Positions 1-11,490 are shown, counted from the stretch's first letter. The stretch is DNA of 64,000 nucleotides from Nageia nagi (GCA_050084985.1 JBITNC010000001.1:173724001-173788000), one strand, 5' to 3'. The notes: generated by a model from the sequence alone, not told the origin. Program-made: numbers and translations.

Positions 1-324
1 TAGAGTCACCGACGTTTACTAGGTGGACGCCGACGATCATCCCAAAACGTCGGCATTTGTTTTGGGTCATCGATGACTGGTTTTCAATTTTTATAACAAT
101 ATTAACATGATCGCCAAATAGCTAATTTTTATCAAAAAGGGGTCATGTGACCACTCGTTTTGCATGTACTCGATGAGAGCTATCCAATAATGGAGTTTTA
201 AAGCTTGTTTGAGGCTTGTATAAAGAGTTATGATTAGTTTAGTATGATATATGTTAAAAAGATACTTATTTTATTTATTTATATGTTGTTAAACTAGATG
301 TAGGGTTTATTTTGAGTGTCTACA
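1..324 (-). repeat. T1 3' LTR, partial
   Basis: This matches 10,617-10,941 with about 17 mismatches by eye, 16 of them transitions, most within the first 80 bases. It ends (plus strand) in GTCTACA exactly where the purine tract begins. The remaining roughly 570 bases lie outside the window. Confidence 0.9.
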
Positions 325-338
325 TTTTGTCCCTTTTT
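325..338 (-). other. T1 polypurine tract
   Basis: In element orientation this reads AAAAAGGGACAAAA and directly abuts the TGTAGACA start of the 3' LTR. That is the position and composition expected for the primer of plus-strand DNA synthesis. Confidence 0.8.
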
Positions 339-3050
339 GAATTATCAACTGAAGATGAGGTTGATAGTTTCAAAAAATTAGAATGAGAAGCTTTATCGCT
401 TGATTATTTGTTGTTGCTTTTTTATGATATAAGTTTTGACTCAATTTCTTAAATGAATCAAAATTTTGATCAAATTATGATAAAATGTGTTTTCATTTTA
501 CATTTGATGTAGTTTTGAAAACAAATTTGAATATACTTTAGAAGTGACTATTTTCGATATGACAATGTGTTGAGCTTGTGTAACAGTTGCATGACATTTC
601 TATTATATCATTTTGCATGTCTAAGCGCACATGTATCGTATAATTCCTCTTTAGTATATGAGTTTGATGGTGTTGTCCTTTGTCCCGACAACAGGGTTTC
701 AAGATGATCTCCTGTAACAATGATACATCACATTTTATCTCCTTTGATATTTGTAAATGTTAATGATTTTTTTAAGAAATATCATCAAAATCTTTTTCGT
801 ATAAAGCTTAAGATCTTTTAGTAGTATATAATTATAGCTTCTCTGAATCAAAACTTATTATTTTTATATATATATATTTCATCATCTGGTGTTCTCATGA
901 GGATATTCCTTGCCATGACTAAATATGATTTTTTAACTTTTGCAATTGATACATTTTGAAAATGATATTGTAATACATCAAAACTACACTTGTGTCAATC
1001 TCCACACTATGTGTTGTTTATGGTAGTTGCATGACAAGACTCTAGTTTGTCTCTACATACCAAAGCAAGTATGTGATGGTAAGCTTACTTGATGTATACA
1101 ATTTTGAGATAGTGATGTTGTATATCAAAACTTCACTTGTGTTTATTTCCATACTGTGTGCTGTTTATGGCAGTTACGTGACAATACTCTAGTTTGTCTC
1201 CGCATGCCAAAGTGAGTATGTGATAGGAAGCTTGTTTTGTATATACAAGTCATCTTCCATTTTTCTCTGCTTTTGACCTAGCAGAATGAGTTTCATGATG
1301 ATCTTTTGCATAAGTCTTTTAGAATCATATTGAGCATAAATATCTTATTTTAGGTTATAGGCAATCTTAATTACCTTAACCGTGAGTAGACATATAACTT
1401 TCAATTTTCTAATTAACAATGTTTTGGGTACATTCTAAGAGAGATGTAGCCATGGTATTACTATGTGATCATAGGCTTACTTTGATTGTGGTGCTGATCT
1501 TAGCATTATGGCCCCTTTTGGACTAACTAATGATGTCAATGATGATGATGATAGACTATTCAAAAAACTAATACATATTAGCTAGTGAACAAGTAAGATG
1601 AATGTACGAATGATTCTAACCTTATTGTTTCAATCATTTATAGGTGAACATAAGGTTTGATTTTAGGTCATGGGAAGTTGTATTTATCCCAGTTATCCAA
1701 GTATGATTTTGTGAGCTTTGCAATTGAAGTATTTTGAACACACGTTGGTTGTACACCAAATAGGTACTAAAGGCTTGTTTCCATATATCATTACATGGGT
1801 GTCTTGTGTTTATCCCAAGGGAATGTATGGAGCCGAGTCAGGTATATGACATGAAGTCCCCTTTGTGTGCACTGATTTGAATTTTGATTATTATGTTATT
1901 ACTCTAGAAGAATAGGTTTTACAAAAATCATTAGAATCATGTTTTTTGATGACTAGGGTTTCCTGAATACGTATAACAATAAGTGATGACTAAACATGCA
2001 TAACATGACATATGATTTGAACTAGCAAGTTAGTGATTCATTGTAAGATCATAAACAATAAATGGTGCTTGTCCTATCAAGGATTCATGATGAAATTGTT
2101 TATGATCGAGTTTGCATGTCTATTTGGTTATCTTCTTCATATTTTGACTTATTCCCATGAGTACATATATGTGATGTATGAATATGACGAATGGTTGACA
2201 CTTGTGTGTAATCACATATGATTTTTTCATAAACATAAATGAATACGTGATACATGATGTGGTGATCAAACATAGTCATGTATCTTAAGAAGATACAAAC
2301 AAACTAACATGTTATCATTGTAGACTTATACAAATACCCTTAGACTCATAAGTAGGTGATAATATACTTGAGGTTGGTAAGTGGTTAAGTCAAGACTCGT
2401 ACACTTGAGTTTATCAACTTATGTACGAATATTTTAAATCTTGATTTTGTTAGTTGATAGTAGAGGCAAATGATTTGCTTTGGGTCATGGACAATTATAG
2501 TTGCCCCAAGTTATAATCAAACATAAATTTTTTGAATTTTTGCAATCAAAGTATTTTGAAAATAAGTTCTACATTTTACTAAGTACTCATGCTTGTCTAC
2601 AAATGCTATTTCATGGAACACTTTATTCCATAGGCTCTATGCCATTAGCATGTATGTGACGTGGAGTCCTTTCAAAGTAGATAACATTTTAATGTTTGAT
2701 AATTCTACTATTTGCCCCAGCAGAATGGGTTTCATTATCATTTCTTGCAAAAATCATTATCAAAAATTTTAGGATGGAATTGTTTATAATTTGATATCAT
2801 CAAAGATTCATGATGAGGAATATGACAATAACAATTATCCCATTAAATACGTATGGGATTATTATTGTATTTTTATTTTTTAAATGTTGATTTTGATATT
2901 ATTAAATATCGTCAAATTTAAGGATAATGATTTGAAAAATTACAGTATTAGATTGTATCATTTACCAAACTTGGCTACTAATAATTTTTATTTTATGATA
3001 ACATGTACAAAGGATATGTAACAAGATGTAACACATTCAATTTATGGGTA
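339..3050. repeat. T1 3' region: diverged repeats of about 0.8 kb
   Basis: This region is non-coding and built of diverged copies. A block containing GCAATTGA..TATTTTGAAAA recurs near 935, 1,720 and 2,545. A second block, with CAGAATGGGTTTCA-like sequence followed by TCTTTTGCA, recurs near 690, 1,275, 1,905 and 2,712. The spacing is about 770-820 bases. A tighter duplication of about 150 bases (948-1,090 and 1,104-1,245) lies inside it. Positions 345-780 also match 12,330-12,790 in T2. Tat-lineage 3' UTRs are known to be hypervariable and repeat-rich, so this fits the family. Confidence 0.7.
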
Positions 3051-3074
3051 GATGATAATGAATGGAAAGGGAAG

Positions 3075-3440
3075 AAGAACATCGATTTCTAATTCAAAGG
3101 GAAGAGCAATTTCTTACTCTCGATCCCAAGGAATGATGGAAGCTTTCTAATGATGTTCTAGGGAGTTGAAATGGATGGGATATGATAGGAAAAGAACATT
3201 GACTTCCAATTCGATGGGAAGAATAATTTCTTATTCTCGATCCCAAAGAATAATGGAAGCTATAAAATTTAACAATGTTCTAGGATTGACTTTTATCAAT
3301 CTACTAAGGGCAATTTCTTGCTTAAACTTGTAGATAAGAATAGAAGCAAAAGGTTTTAACAACAACAATGTTGACTCCCATATTAATGGGGAGAGCAATT
3401 ACTCACTCTTTTTCTCAAATAATATGGAAGCACCTCAAAT
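3075..3440. repeat. Three diverged copies of an ~70-base unit
   Basis: Units near 3,080, 3,200 and 3,365 share a core running from GAAGAACAT through GGGAAGAGCAATTTCTTACTC to ATGGAAGC. The flanks are less similar. No coding potential is evident. Confidence 0.55.
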
Positions 3441-3944
3441 TTAATAATCAGTAAAGATGGATTAAGAAATATATGGATGTTGGATAATAAAATATGAAAG
3501 TTGGTATAGTATAATGTGTATGGAGGGATGGTGGATGCTAATATGTAGTTTAACAAATGAATAGACATAGGATGTATTGGGTATTTAGAGAGATAAACTA
3601 ATCAACTCATCAAGGCATTGATAAATATAAGTGTAATATTAATTACTAGGTAATAATAAATAGTATGGGATGAAGGCATGGGATGATGAAGAAATGTAAT
3701 GATCATAATATTCAAGTTGACCATATTAACCAATCACCATTAGATTTTTCCTTCTTTAGATGATATAAAACAAAGTCATGATGTTCTCAAAATTATCAAA
3801 GACTCATGTGTGTGCAATGATGTTTATTTCCATCTCTAGACAATCTCAAACTAAATGTCACGAGAGCATAAAATATATAAGCTAGTTCATCCATATGAAA
3901 TGTAGAGAGGTCCATAGGAAAGAAGGTCGCTAACCAATATGGAC

Positions 3945-4090
3945 ATGTTGCCACTCGTAAGGTATGTCCCATTGCCAGATAGGCATCCATAGCCCCGATG
4001 AGGATTAACCCCTTGATATCGCTACAACCTTGCTCTACTGCCAGTCAGGCGTCCATAGCCCCGATAGAGGATATTGTAATCACCCAAGAA
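3945..4090. repeat. Duplicated GC-richer block shared by T1 and T2
   Basis: Two copies of AGGC(A/G)TCCATAGCCCCGAT (about 3,980 and 4,046) sit about 65 bases apart in an otherwise AT-rich region. The same two-copy arrangement occurs in T2 at 16,202-16,345, better preserved than the surrounding sequence. It is followed in both elements by a T-rich run. Reading frames across it differ between T1 and T2, so it is more likely a structural or regulatory segment than a coding one. Positions 4,091-4,885 hold nothing else I recognise. Confidence 0.6.
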
Positions 4091-4885
4091 TCATTGATAT
4101 AATGTAGTAATTCTTTTTTTTTCACCTTTTTTTTGTTAACTATAAAATGATTCTTGGGTTCGAGATGAAGCGAATAATAGGATGAACATGTAATACTTTC
4201 GCTTGAAATCATGTTCTTGTAACACCTCATTCTTGACTGTTTTAAGATTATTTAAATGTGAAGATGTGTATGAGTCTGTAATAACCTTAAATGTATCATA
4301 ATCATATTTGTTTATCATCCAAAATTTCAAAAAATTTCATGATGAAGGTTGGTAAAGTCAATAAGAATATTAATTTCATAAAATATTTCTTTTACAATAA
4401 GTATTAATCATATTTGTAAAATGGTATGGAAGTGATCATGGATAATGTATAGTATATATGCCTTGATGAATTGTTAGAATATAATTTGATACTCAAATAT
4501 TCCAACATAATGGGGGATGAATATGAGGTGGAAAAAGGGGAAGACATGGAAATACAATGAACATATTATAACCTATTTCAAAATCAGATATGATCATTTT
4601 AGTTTTTAATCATATTTTGATGTTTGTGTGATTTCTAAATCATGTTTTAATGATTTTTTTTTTTTTATATGATGGAGGGCAATTTCCCGAATGTGATCTA
4701 TGTAAAACATGAGGAGATCAAAAGTAAGATGGGGGACGACTGCCCCAATGTGAACGATGTGAAGGAGATTGAATATCCTTATGCAAATAACATAATTCAT
4801 CATTGTTTAATTATGAGGAATGTATGTATGTATTTGGTAGATTATGTAAATTGTTATTTATCAATAAAGGTATATCTACTTCAAA

Positions 4886-7800
4886 TCATCTATCATCCAT
4901 CAAATCATGAAGGGCATGATTTAATTGGTGGCAATGTTCAGTATTATGCCCCAAGTGATGATGATAAACATGATGTCCATACTTATTGTATTTTATTGAC
5001 TTAGGCTTTAGGTTTTCTTTCATTATATGATCTACCACCCTCTTAGGTTGTTCCAAAGATTGCATTCCATCATTGTAATCATCTTTGGATTTTGATTTCC
5101 ATCTCATATCTTTATGATTATGCACTTGCCTAGCAAAGGTGGATGATGATTTCCCCTTTGACTTTTGCATAGGAGGCTTCATTTTCGATGATTTTGTAAT
5201 ATTATAATGTGAGTATGGATTTTCATCTCTTCATACACAATGGAGTACTCCCTCATGAATGTATTTTAGACAACCATGAAATGTAGATGGGACACATTCC
5301 ATTTCTTGAATCCATGGTCTACCTAAAAGAATATTATATTGTTCGATGTTTCCTTCAATGATATATAATGATGTTTGTATTGTCTTACATCCAATGGTGA
5401 TGGGTAACACTATTGACCCTATTGTTGAATATAAGGTATTATTAAATGCCTTTATTTGTAATGATGGTAAAGAAATATGAGAGAAGGGAAGATTCAATTT
5501 GTGATATGCTGATGTAGATATGATATTGACATCTGACCCTTCGTCTATTAATATCCTCTTAACAATTCTACCATTTACTTTACCAATGACATGGAGAGCT
5601 GGATCTAACCCTTGAAGTCCCTTGTTTGGTTGTCTCTCATGGTCATAAAAAGAAATTATAGGCTGATGTATCAATGGAGGAACTTGAATTTTGGATTTTT
5701 AATTATATGATATATCAATTTGTTTTTCCTGTATGTTTTGAGTTCCAGTATCAACTCCAACTATTCTTATAATAGGTTGATTACTTGGATTCCAGGTGGG
5801 TGTCACTTGACTGTAATTAGGTACAATAGATACTGTATTTACTTGATATGAAGGAAGTGAGTCTTGATAATTTTTTAAATTTTGATCTAAAATAGAAGTA
5901 TGGTCTTCAACTTCCAAGTTATTATCTTTGATTGAATTTTGAATTCTATTTCTCAATGCTAGATAATTTTTTGTACTATGACCCCTTTGGTGGTGATAAT
6001 TACAATACTCATTTTTGTTATATTTTTCTTTTCTCATAATTTTTATTTCACCATATTTAATCTTGACCTTCTCAATTATAACTACCTGAGCAATAACTTC
6101 TTCGAGAGTATTATATCGTTGGATTTGTAATATACTAGCTATAGGCCTTAAACAATTTTGACTGAATAATTTAACTAACTCCTCTTGAGGTAAGGTATAG
6201 GGCATGCCATAGAGTATATCCCTCCATCATGAAACAAAATCAACAATTGATTCATTCTGAGATTGTTTTAGTTCTACTAGATCCATAATAGAAGATTCCT
6301 CTTTGATATAAATCCTAAAATGTTGTAAGAACAAGTCTGCCAATTGGGGAAATGAATAAATACTATGTTGTGGCAAATTATTATACCATTACAGGGCTTG
6401 GGCTGCAAGCGTCATGGGGAATAAATGTATCATCAAGACCTCATCATTAGAAATTAGGTAATTTGAAAACTTAAACCACCTTAAATGTTCCTTAGGATCC
6501 CTATTTCCTGTAAAAGGAATTATCTTAGGCATTTCAAAGTTGTAAGGTAATTTCTTCTTAGGGACACTTGGATGGATGGGTTCATTGCAAATATTATCAT
6601 ATGTCAACTTCTTGAACCTTGATATGTTCATTTCTTTATTCATGAAACTCTTCATGAAATCTTCTAATTCTTTATCTGTCCAACTACCCTGAGGATGTTT
6701 TCGGTATCTTCTATGATTGGTGTTTTTTTCTAACTTCAGGTTTGAATTATAAGATTCATCATCAGAAGGAGATCTTGATAACAATGATGAAGATGATAAT
6801 GATGGAAGATTAGAAGGTAAATGATGCCTTTACATTGGATTTCTAAGAGTTGTAGATGGTTGTACTTTATTTTGTTAAGACTTCTCATGAAGTAACCAAC
6901 TATCTCGAACTTCTTATTTTACCTTATCAAAAATTTATCATTGTTTGTCAAGCTCTTGCTTTTCTTTTTCTTTGAGTTTTATATTCTTTTCTTTAAGTTT
7001 GGCTTCCTCTTCTAACTTACTTTGAACATCTTCATATCTTTTACTAAAGTTTATAGTTTCTTCATAATCTCTCTCTATGTGTTTTCTCTTTGCCTCCAAC
7101 TCTGCAAAAGAGGGTATCTCTCCTACCTCGAATTGTTTAGCTAAAGCTTTTTTATGTTTTTATTGCGATGAGGGTTTCTCACAGGAGTAAGGATCATAGA
7201 AGAATTTGTTTGAGATCTTACATTGAGGATTTGTTTGTGAGGTTCTTACTTAATATAAGGTCCTTTTATCAAAATCTTTCATACAAGACCTAGCCCTATG
7301 AAGTATTTTTTGATAGGTGGGATCAGTTATCCTAGCTTGTGAAGAGGGGCTTTGAGGTTGATAATCTAAACTCTCGAGAGGCAATTCTCTTTGTTGATTA
7401 GAGTAAGAGTTTTGATATCTCCATACTTGGTAATTAAGAGGTGATGATAATTGCACCCAAGCTTGACTCTTTTGGTTTGCATAAGTTTTTACATCATGCT
7501 TTTGCTTCATCTCTTCTTGTCTCATTTTATCGACAAACTCATTGAAGGTTTTGTTATGTTGATCGTGAGAAGAACATGCTTGTTGTTGTCTATGGGATTC
7601 CCTTTGAAAAATATTCTTAGCTTTTTCATCATAGAAAATATTCCTAATTAATTTATTTTTTGTAGGGCTATCTTCTTTATCACATTCCCAATTTTTCATC
7701 AAGCTAGTTTGATATTTTGAAGGTATTTTTAGTGGGTTCGAACAACATTCATCCTCATAAAACTTTGTATCATTATCATGATGTGTGGTTTCCCCACATG

Positions 7801-8638
7801 GATGTTCATTCCTAAGCTCATGTGTGTTAGCTTTGGAAATTTTATTTTTATATTTTTCATTTCTTTGTGATTGAAATTCTTGAGATTCAATAATACAATC
7901 TATGGATTTTTTAATTCTTATGTGAGGCTCTTCAATTTCTACTTGTGATGAAAGTGAATAAGTTTCATCCTTGAACTCAAGAATATTATGAGATTCATGG
8001 GAATCGATAGAAGGTCTTGTAGCCTCAAGAAGGGGAGGAGAATGAAATTACAATTCTGAAGAATGCTCTGAAAGATCCTCAAGATTCATGTCAAACTCCT
8101 CTTCTTTAATATCATATTCATCCCAAGGTTGGGGTGAAGACATCAAGGTATCTAACTCTAGGAGGTCATATGATTTAGCATAGGATGTTGCATCAAGGCC
8201 TTTGGCATTAATACTCAATTCATCCCTTAGCAAACTGGATTCATTAGGTTCGATAGTCTCAAAAGGGGATGCACAACAGGATTTTAATTTGATGAGATGT
8301 GTCGATGAGTTTTCAATCTTTATGATGGGCTCATTATTTTCAGTGTCAAACTCATCCCATGATGAGGGCGAAGGAATGGAAGAACTATACTCTAGCTCTT
8401 CATGGGATCTAACAAGGCTTTCTGAGGATTGAAGAAGAGGTATGGTACATTGTTCTATCTTTGCTAAGTATGCTAAAATCTTTTCCATGTCGATATAAAA
8501 ATCATTCTTCATGACCTTCGAAGTAGAATAAGTATCTAAGGTTGTCTTGGCAAGATGTGACCATAGTCTTTGTATTTTTGGTTTTACTTTGATAGAAAAA
8601 GGAACATAATTCAAAAGTGCAACCAAAACAAACCTCAT
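4886..8638 (-). pseudogene. gag-pro: T1 ORF1-gag-protease frame with 12 internal stops
   Basis: One frame of 1,251 codons runs without a single frameshift but with stops at about 8,048, 7,250, 7,160, 6,938, 6,935, 6,914, 6,875, 6,830, 6,389, 6,227, 5,699 and 5,231. Order: an acidic N-terminal extension (8,638-7,250), a charged coiled-coil stretch (about 7,130-6,940), the gag core (6,600-6,060, with FTGNRDPKEHLRWF and the F.xxRWR motif broken by a stop where Arg is expected), a gag zinc knuckle of CxxH...GH type (5,957-6,004, last Cys replaced by Tyr), and a retropepsin with active site LIDEGSDVNII (DEGS at 5,534-5,545) and ILLGRPW further on. After the protease, a second knuckle-like motif ending GHNTEHC occurs near 4,930. 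Gag would form the particle and the protease would cleave the polyprotein. Tat elements often have such N-terminal extensions. The stops make it a pseudogene. Confidence 0.85.
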
Positions 8639-8904
8639 AATGATAAAATTCCTTTAAGGCCTTATGAAATGCATTTAAAAAAGTAAAATACATTTATGCA
8701 TACTACCCTCCCAAACATTCATGTCCATTTACTTATCTTATTTTAATGTGATACAATCAAAAATTTATTTTAAGTGGACTTTGACCTTAATAAACCTCAT
8801 TGTTCTTTTTAATTATAATGTGATTCATTATCCAAGCTCTTAATGATGTTCATTAACTCCTTCCTGCTGTGGAAGTTTTATATGTGATAAATTTCCTCTT
8901 CTTA

Positions 8905-9392
8905 CTAGTCACATATCTCTTCGACCTCCAATGGAGTGGTAAGAGCAAACTTAGTAAAAAGCTGTTAAGTGTAGATAAATTAATTAAGTGAGGTTCAATT
9001 ACTCCTCCAAGAGTCACATATCCCTTCGACCTCCAATGGAGTGGTAAGGGCAGACATCTTTAAGAGTGTTAATGTGAAGTATGTTTCCAAATAATATGTG
9101 AATAAATTTTACCTCTTTCACTTAACTTATTTATGATCACTTAGGATCGCTTGAAGCGCAAAAGTGAGAGCATACTTTGTTAAGTGAAAGTACTTAGTGT
9201 ATTTGAATCCCTCCAATTCATTAACCTTTTAATATGATTTATGCTACCAAAAACCCGATTTATTTTCTTAAGTTCATTCCAAATTAAATGTGATTCATTT
9301 ACTCCTTCCAATTGTGGAAGTATTATGTGTAATAAATTACCTCCTCTTACTAGTCACATATCCCTTCGACCTCCAATGGAGTGGTAAGGGCA
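8905..9392. repeat. T1 leader: three hairpin repeat units
   Basis: Copies at 8,905-8,950, 9,011-9,052 and 9,351-9,392 share CCCTTCGACCTCCAATGGAG followed by TGGTAAGGG. Each can fold: CCCTT with AAGGG, and CTCC with GGAG. A second motif, GATCGC..GCGCAAAG..GAGAGCAT, follows near 9,145 and 9,508. The T2 leader carries the same unit at 27,451-27,592, with changes that keep the pairing. The position between primer site and gag would suit an RNA packaging or dimerisation signal, which is an inference. Confidence 0.6.
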
Positions 9393-9779
9393 AACTTGGT
9401 AAGAGGTCATTATGTGTGGGTAAATTAACCAAATTAATGATAGTGTGAATGTGAAAGAAAAGAAGAATTAATTACTCCTTCTTATCAGGTCTATTCTGGT
9501 CACCTTAGATCGCACAAAGCGCAAAGGGAGAGCATAAGTAGACAAGATAAAAAGTATTAATGTGTACGTGCCCTTCACCCAAAACATGAAAATAAATACA
9601 TAACATTTTACATAAAATAAATTAATAAAAAATATGCATTTAATCTTTTCTACCCATTCTTATATGCATTCTAGGCAAAGGAATCACATTCAAAAGTATC
9701 CTTCCATTTTAACAACATATTATGTATTTTATTTTATTTTTTTAGAAATAACAAAAGGAGACAAAATGACCTGGAATAT

Positions 9780-9897
9780 GAGTCACCGACATTTAAATAG
9801 AGATCGCTGGTGTTTCTTTTGAGTCACCGACATCCGATTCCAATCGTTGGCATTCCTTTTGAGTCATCGGCATCCGATTCCAATTGTTGGCGTTTCT
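9780..9897. repeat. Three 40-41 base units beginning GAGTCACCGAC
   Basis: Units begin at 9,780, 9,821 and 9,861 and contain GAGTCACCGACATCCGATT and a TTGGC(A/G)TT part. A similar block lies inside the T1 LTR (1-75 and 10,617-10,690), and a diverged version lies in the T2 leader (28,205-28,275). Positions 9,393-9,779 and 9,898-10,029 are leader sequence in which I see nothing else. Confidence 0.6.
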
Positions 9898-10029
9898 GTA
9901 ACAGATTTCCTAAAAAGCACAGAACGCAAAATTTAAAGTCAGTATATGGAAAAACTCAAATAAACCAGATAATAGAAAGGTAGAATTATTTTTAACATAA
10001 ACATAAACCTCCCTATCAATGATAGAGGG

Positions 10030-10047
10030 GCCCTCCTTCTAGCACCA
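10030..10047 (-). other. T1 primer-binding site
   Basis: In element orientation the LTR ends TGTAACA, then TTC, then TGGTGCTAGAAGGAGGGC. It begins with TGG, as a site pairing with a tRNA 3' CCA must. I do not assign the tRNA. Confidence 0.6.
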
Positions 10048-10050
10048 GAA

Positions 10051-10941
10051 TGTTACAGTGAAAATAGAGCTGGAATGTAGAATAACATGAAATACAATTA
10101 TTCTTAAATCTTCACTGAACCTAAAATTATGTAAAATAGATAGAAAATGTTGTAATTAGAAATTGATATTGATTTTTAGCTCAAACTACAATTCACCCTT
10201 ATAAGGGACTTTTACAAATGCCATTTGCCAAAATGAAGGTATTAGATCTTCATTGTTTTTGATTTGCTTGCTTCTCTCCTTGATGTGGACAACCTATAAA
10301 TCCTACACACATGTAAAAGACAATAACATCAAAGCATCTATGTATGACATGTATTAAATTGAAGCTAACATAAAACAATAAAATGCATGAGCTCACAAGA
10401 TTTTGGCAGCATTATCCTACTTCAAAATTGGTTCAAGATCCTCCCCTATTGCTTTGTATTGGCTTGCATTTATAGATTTTAGGTGAGATGTTCCAAGGCT
10501 GGTAAGGGGAAATGAAAAGCCACCGTAGGTCGTAACTGACCCCCTCTATCCACATCATCTTGGAAAAATGAAGCATTTCAAATTTCTCTTGTTGTTTTGG
10601 TTTCTATTCGGCTATTACAGAGTCACCAACGTTTACTAGGCAGACGCCGGCGATCATCCCAAAACACCGACGTTTGTTTTGGGTCACCGGCGATTGGTTT
10701 TCAATTTTTATAACAATATTAACATGATCGCCAAATAGCTAATTTTTATCGAAAAGGGGTCATGTGACCACTCGTTTTGCATGTACTCAATGAGAACTAT
10801 CCAATAATGGATTTTTAAAGCTTGTTTGAGGCTTGTATAAAGAGTTATGATTAGTTTAGTATGATATATGTTAAAAAGATACTTATTTTATTTATTTATA
10901 TGTTGTTAAACTAGATGTAGGGTTTATTTTGAGTGTCTACA
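10051..10941 (-). repeat. T1 5' LTR (891 bp)
   Basis: Starts TGTAGACA and ends TGTAACA in element orientation. It matches 1-324 over its first third and is structurally similar to the T2 LTRs: a shared TATA region and a shared block downstream of it with an AACTGACCCCCTCTATCC-like sequence. Confidence 0.9.
10467..10474 (-). promoter_or_regulatory. TATA box of T1 5' LTR
   Basis: Reads TATAAATG on the minus strand. The equivalent place in the T2 LTRs is TATAAATA (12,037-12,044 and 28,983-28,990), so the position is conserved. Confidence 0.5.
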
Positions 10942-11245
10942 CTTCCAACCACTTTCGATAAGGCTTTGCTTGATGTTTAAGAATGGTATTGATGTCCTCC
11001 CTTTCTTTTGCATACTTTTATGGTCTATAAGTATTTAATTTACTTTTTGTCAAAGTCTCAACATTTGCTAAATTATGTCAAGAATGAGTTTTCTTTCTAT
11101 GTTCATTCAATCCAATGATCCCAAAAATCTTTTCTCCCCCATAATCACCATAAGCATCAACCATACAATATAACTCTAATCTTCCACTAATCCTATGAGC
11201 ATGCCATGAACCATCCTCATCCTGATGTGCATACTATTGGTCCAC
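10942..11245 (-). pseudogene. Exon fragment of an unrecognised gene
   Basis: On the minus strand a T-rich tract ending TTGTTGTAG (11,246-11,254) is a plausible splice acceptor, followed by one frame of about 100 codons with three stops. Fragments include WHAHRISGRLELYCMVDAYG and KIFGIIGLNEHRKKTH, which look coding. The frame is cut by the T1 LTR at 10,941, suggesting T1 inserted into this exon. I do not recognise the protein. It could be host or another transposon. Positions 11,246-11,490 are then intron-like, AT-rich, and otherwise featureless. Confidence 0.4.
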
Positions 11246-11490
11246 CTACAACAAAAAAATGATATCAAACCTTATTATGTTCATTGTATTTCATATCAAA
11301 ATGAACAACAATAAATGCACATATACTAGCCATTGCAATTTGAATCCCAACACCAAAATCTAGACCTTGGACAACAACAAATTAAGGTTATCTAATTCCT
11401 AAAAATAATGATAAAATATTTTACATCATACCTACATATGTTAGCAATTTTACATCATACCTAAAAATAGTGATTCCAAATGTAAATAGG

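Larger units (their letters stand above)
1..10941 (-). mobile_element. T1: Tat/Ogre-like Ty3/Gypsy retrotransposon without pol
   Basis: The element reads on the minus strand: 5' LTR at the right (10,051-10,941), primer-binding site, long leader with repeats, one gag-protease frame (8,638-4,886), a 4.5 kb non-coding 3' region, purine tract and 3' LTR (1-324, cut by the window edge). Both LTRs end in the pair TGTAGACA...TGTAACA in element orientation. No RT, RNase H or integrase motif was found between the protease and the purine tract, although the related T2 has all of them. Extra N-terminal coding sequence and a repeat-rich 3' region are typical of the Tat lineage. I infer a non-autonomous element that would need pol from a relative. 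The target duplication cannot be checked because the left end is outside the window. Confidence 0.85.

Noticed and set aside
4669-5004. A 111-codon plus-strand open stretch
   Set aside because: It lies over the minus-strand T1 frame end, has no coherent domain and no start context. It is a shadow reading.
8202-8432. Plus-strand 76-codon open frame
   Set aside because: Antisense shadow of the T1 N-terminal coding region.
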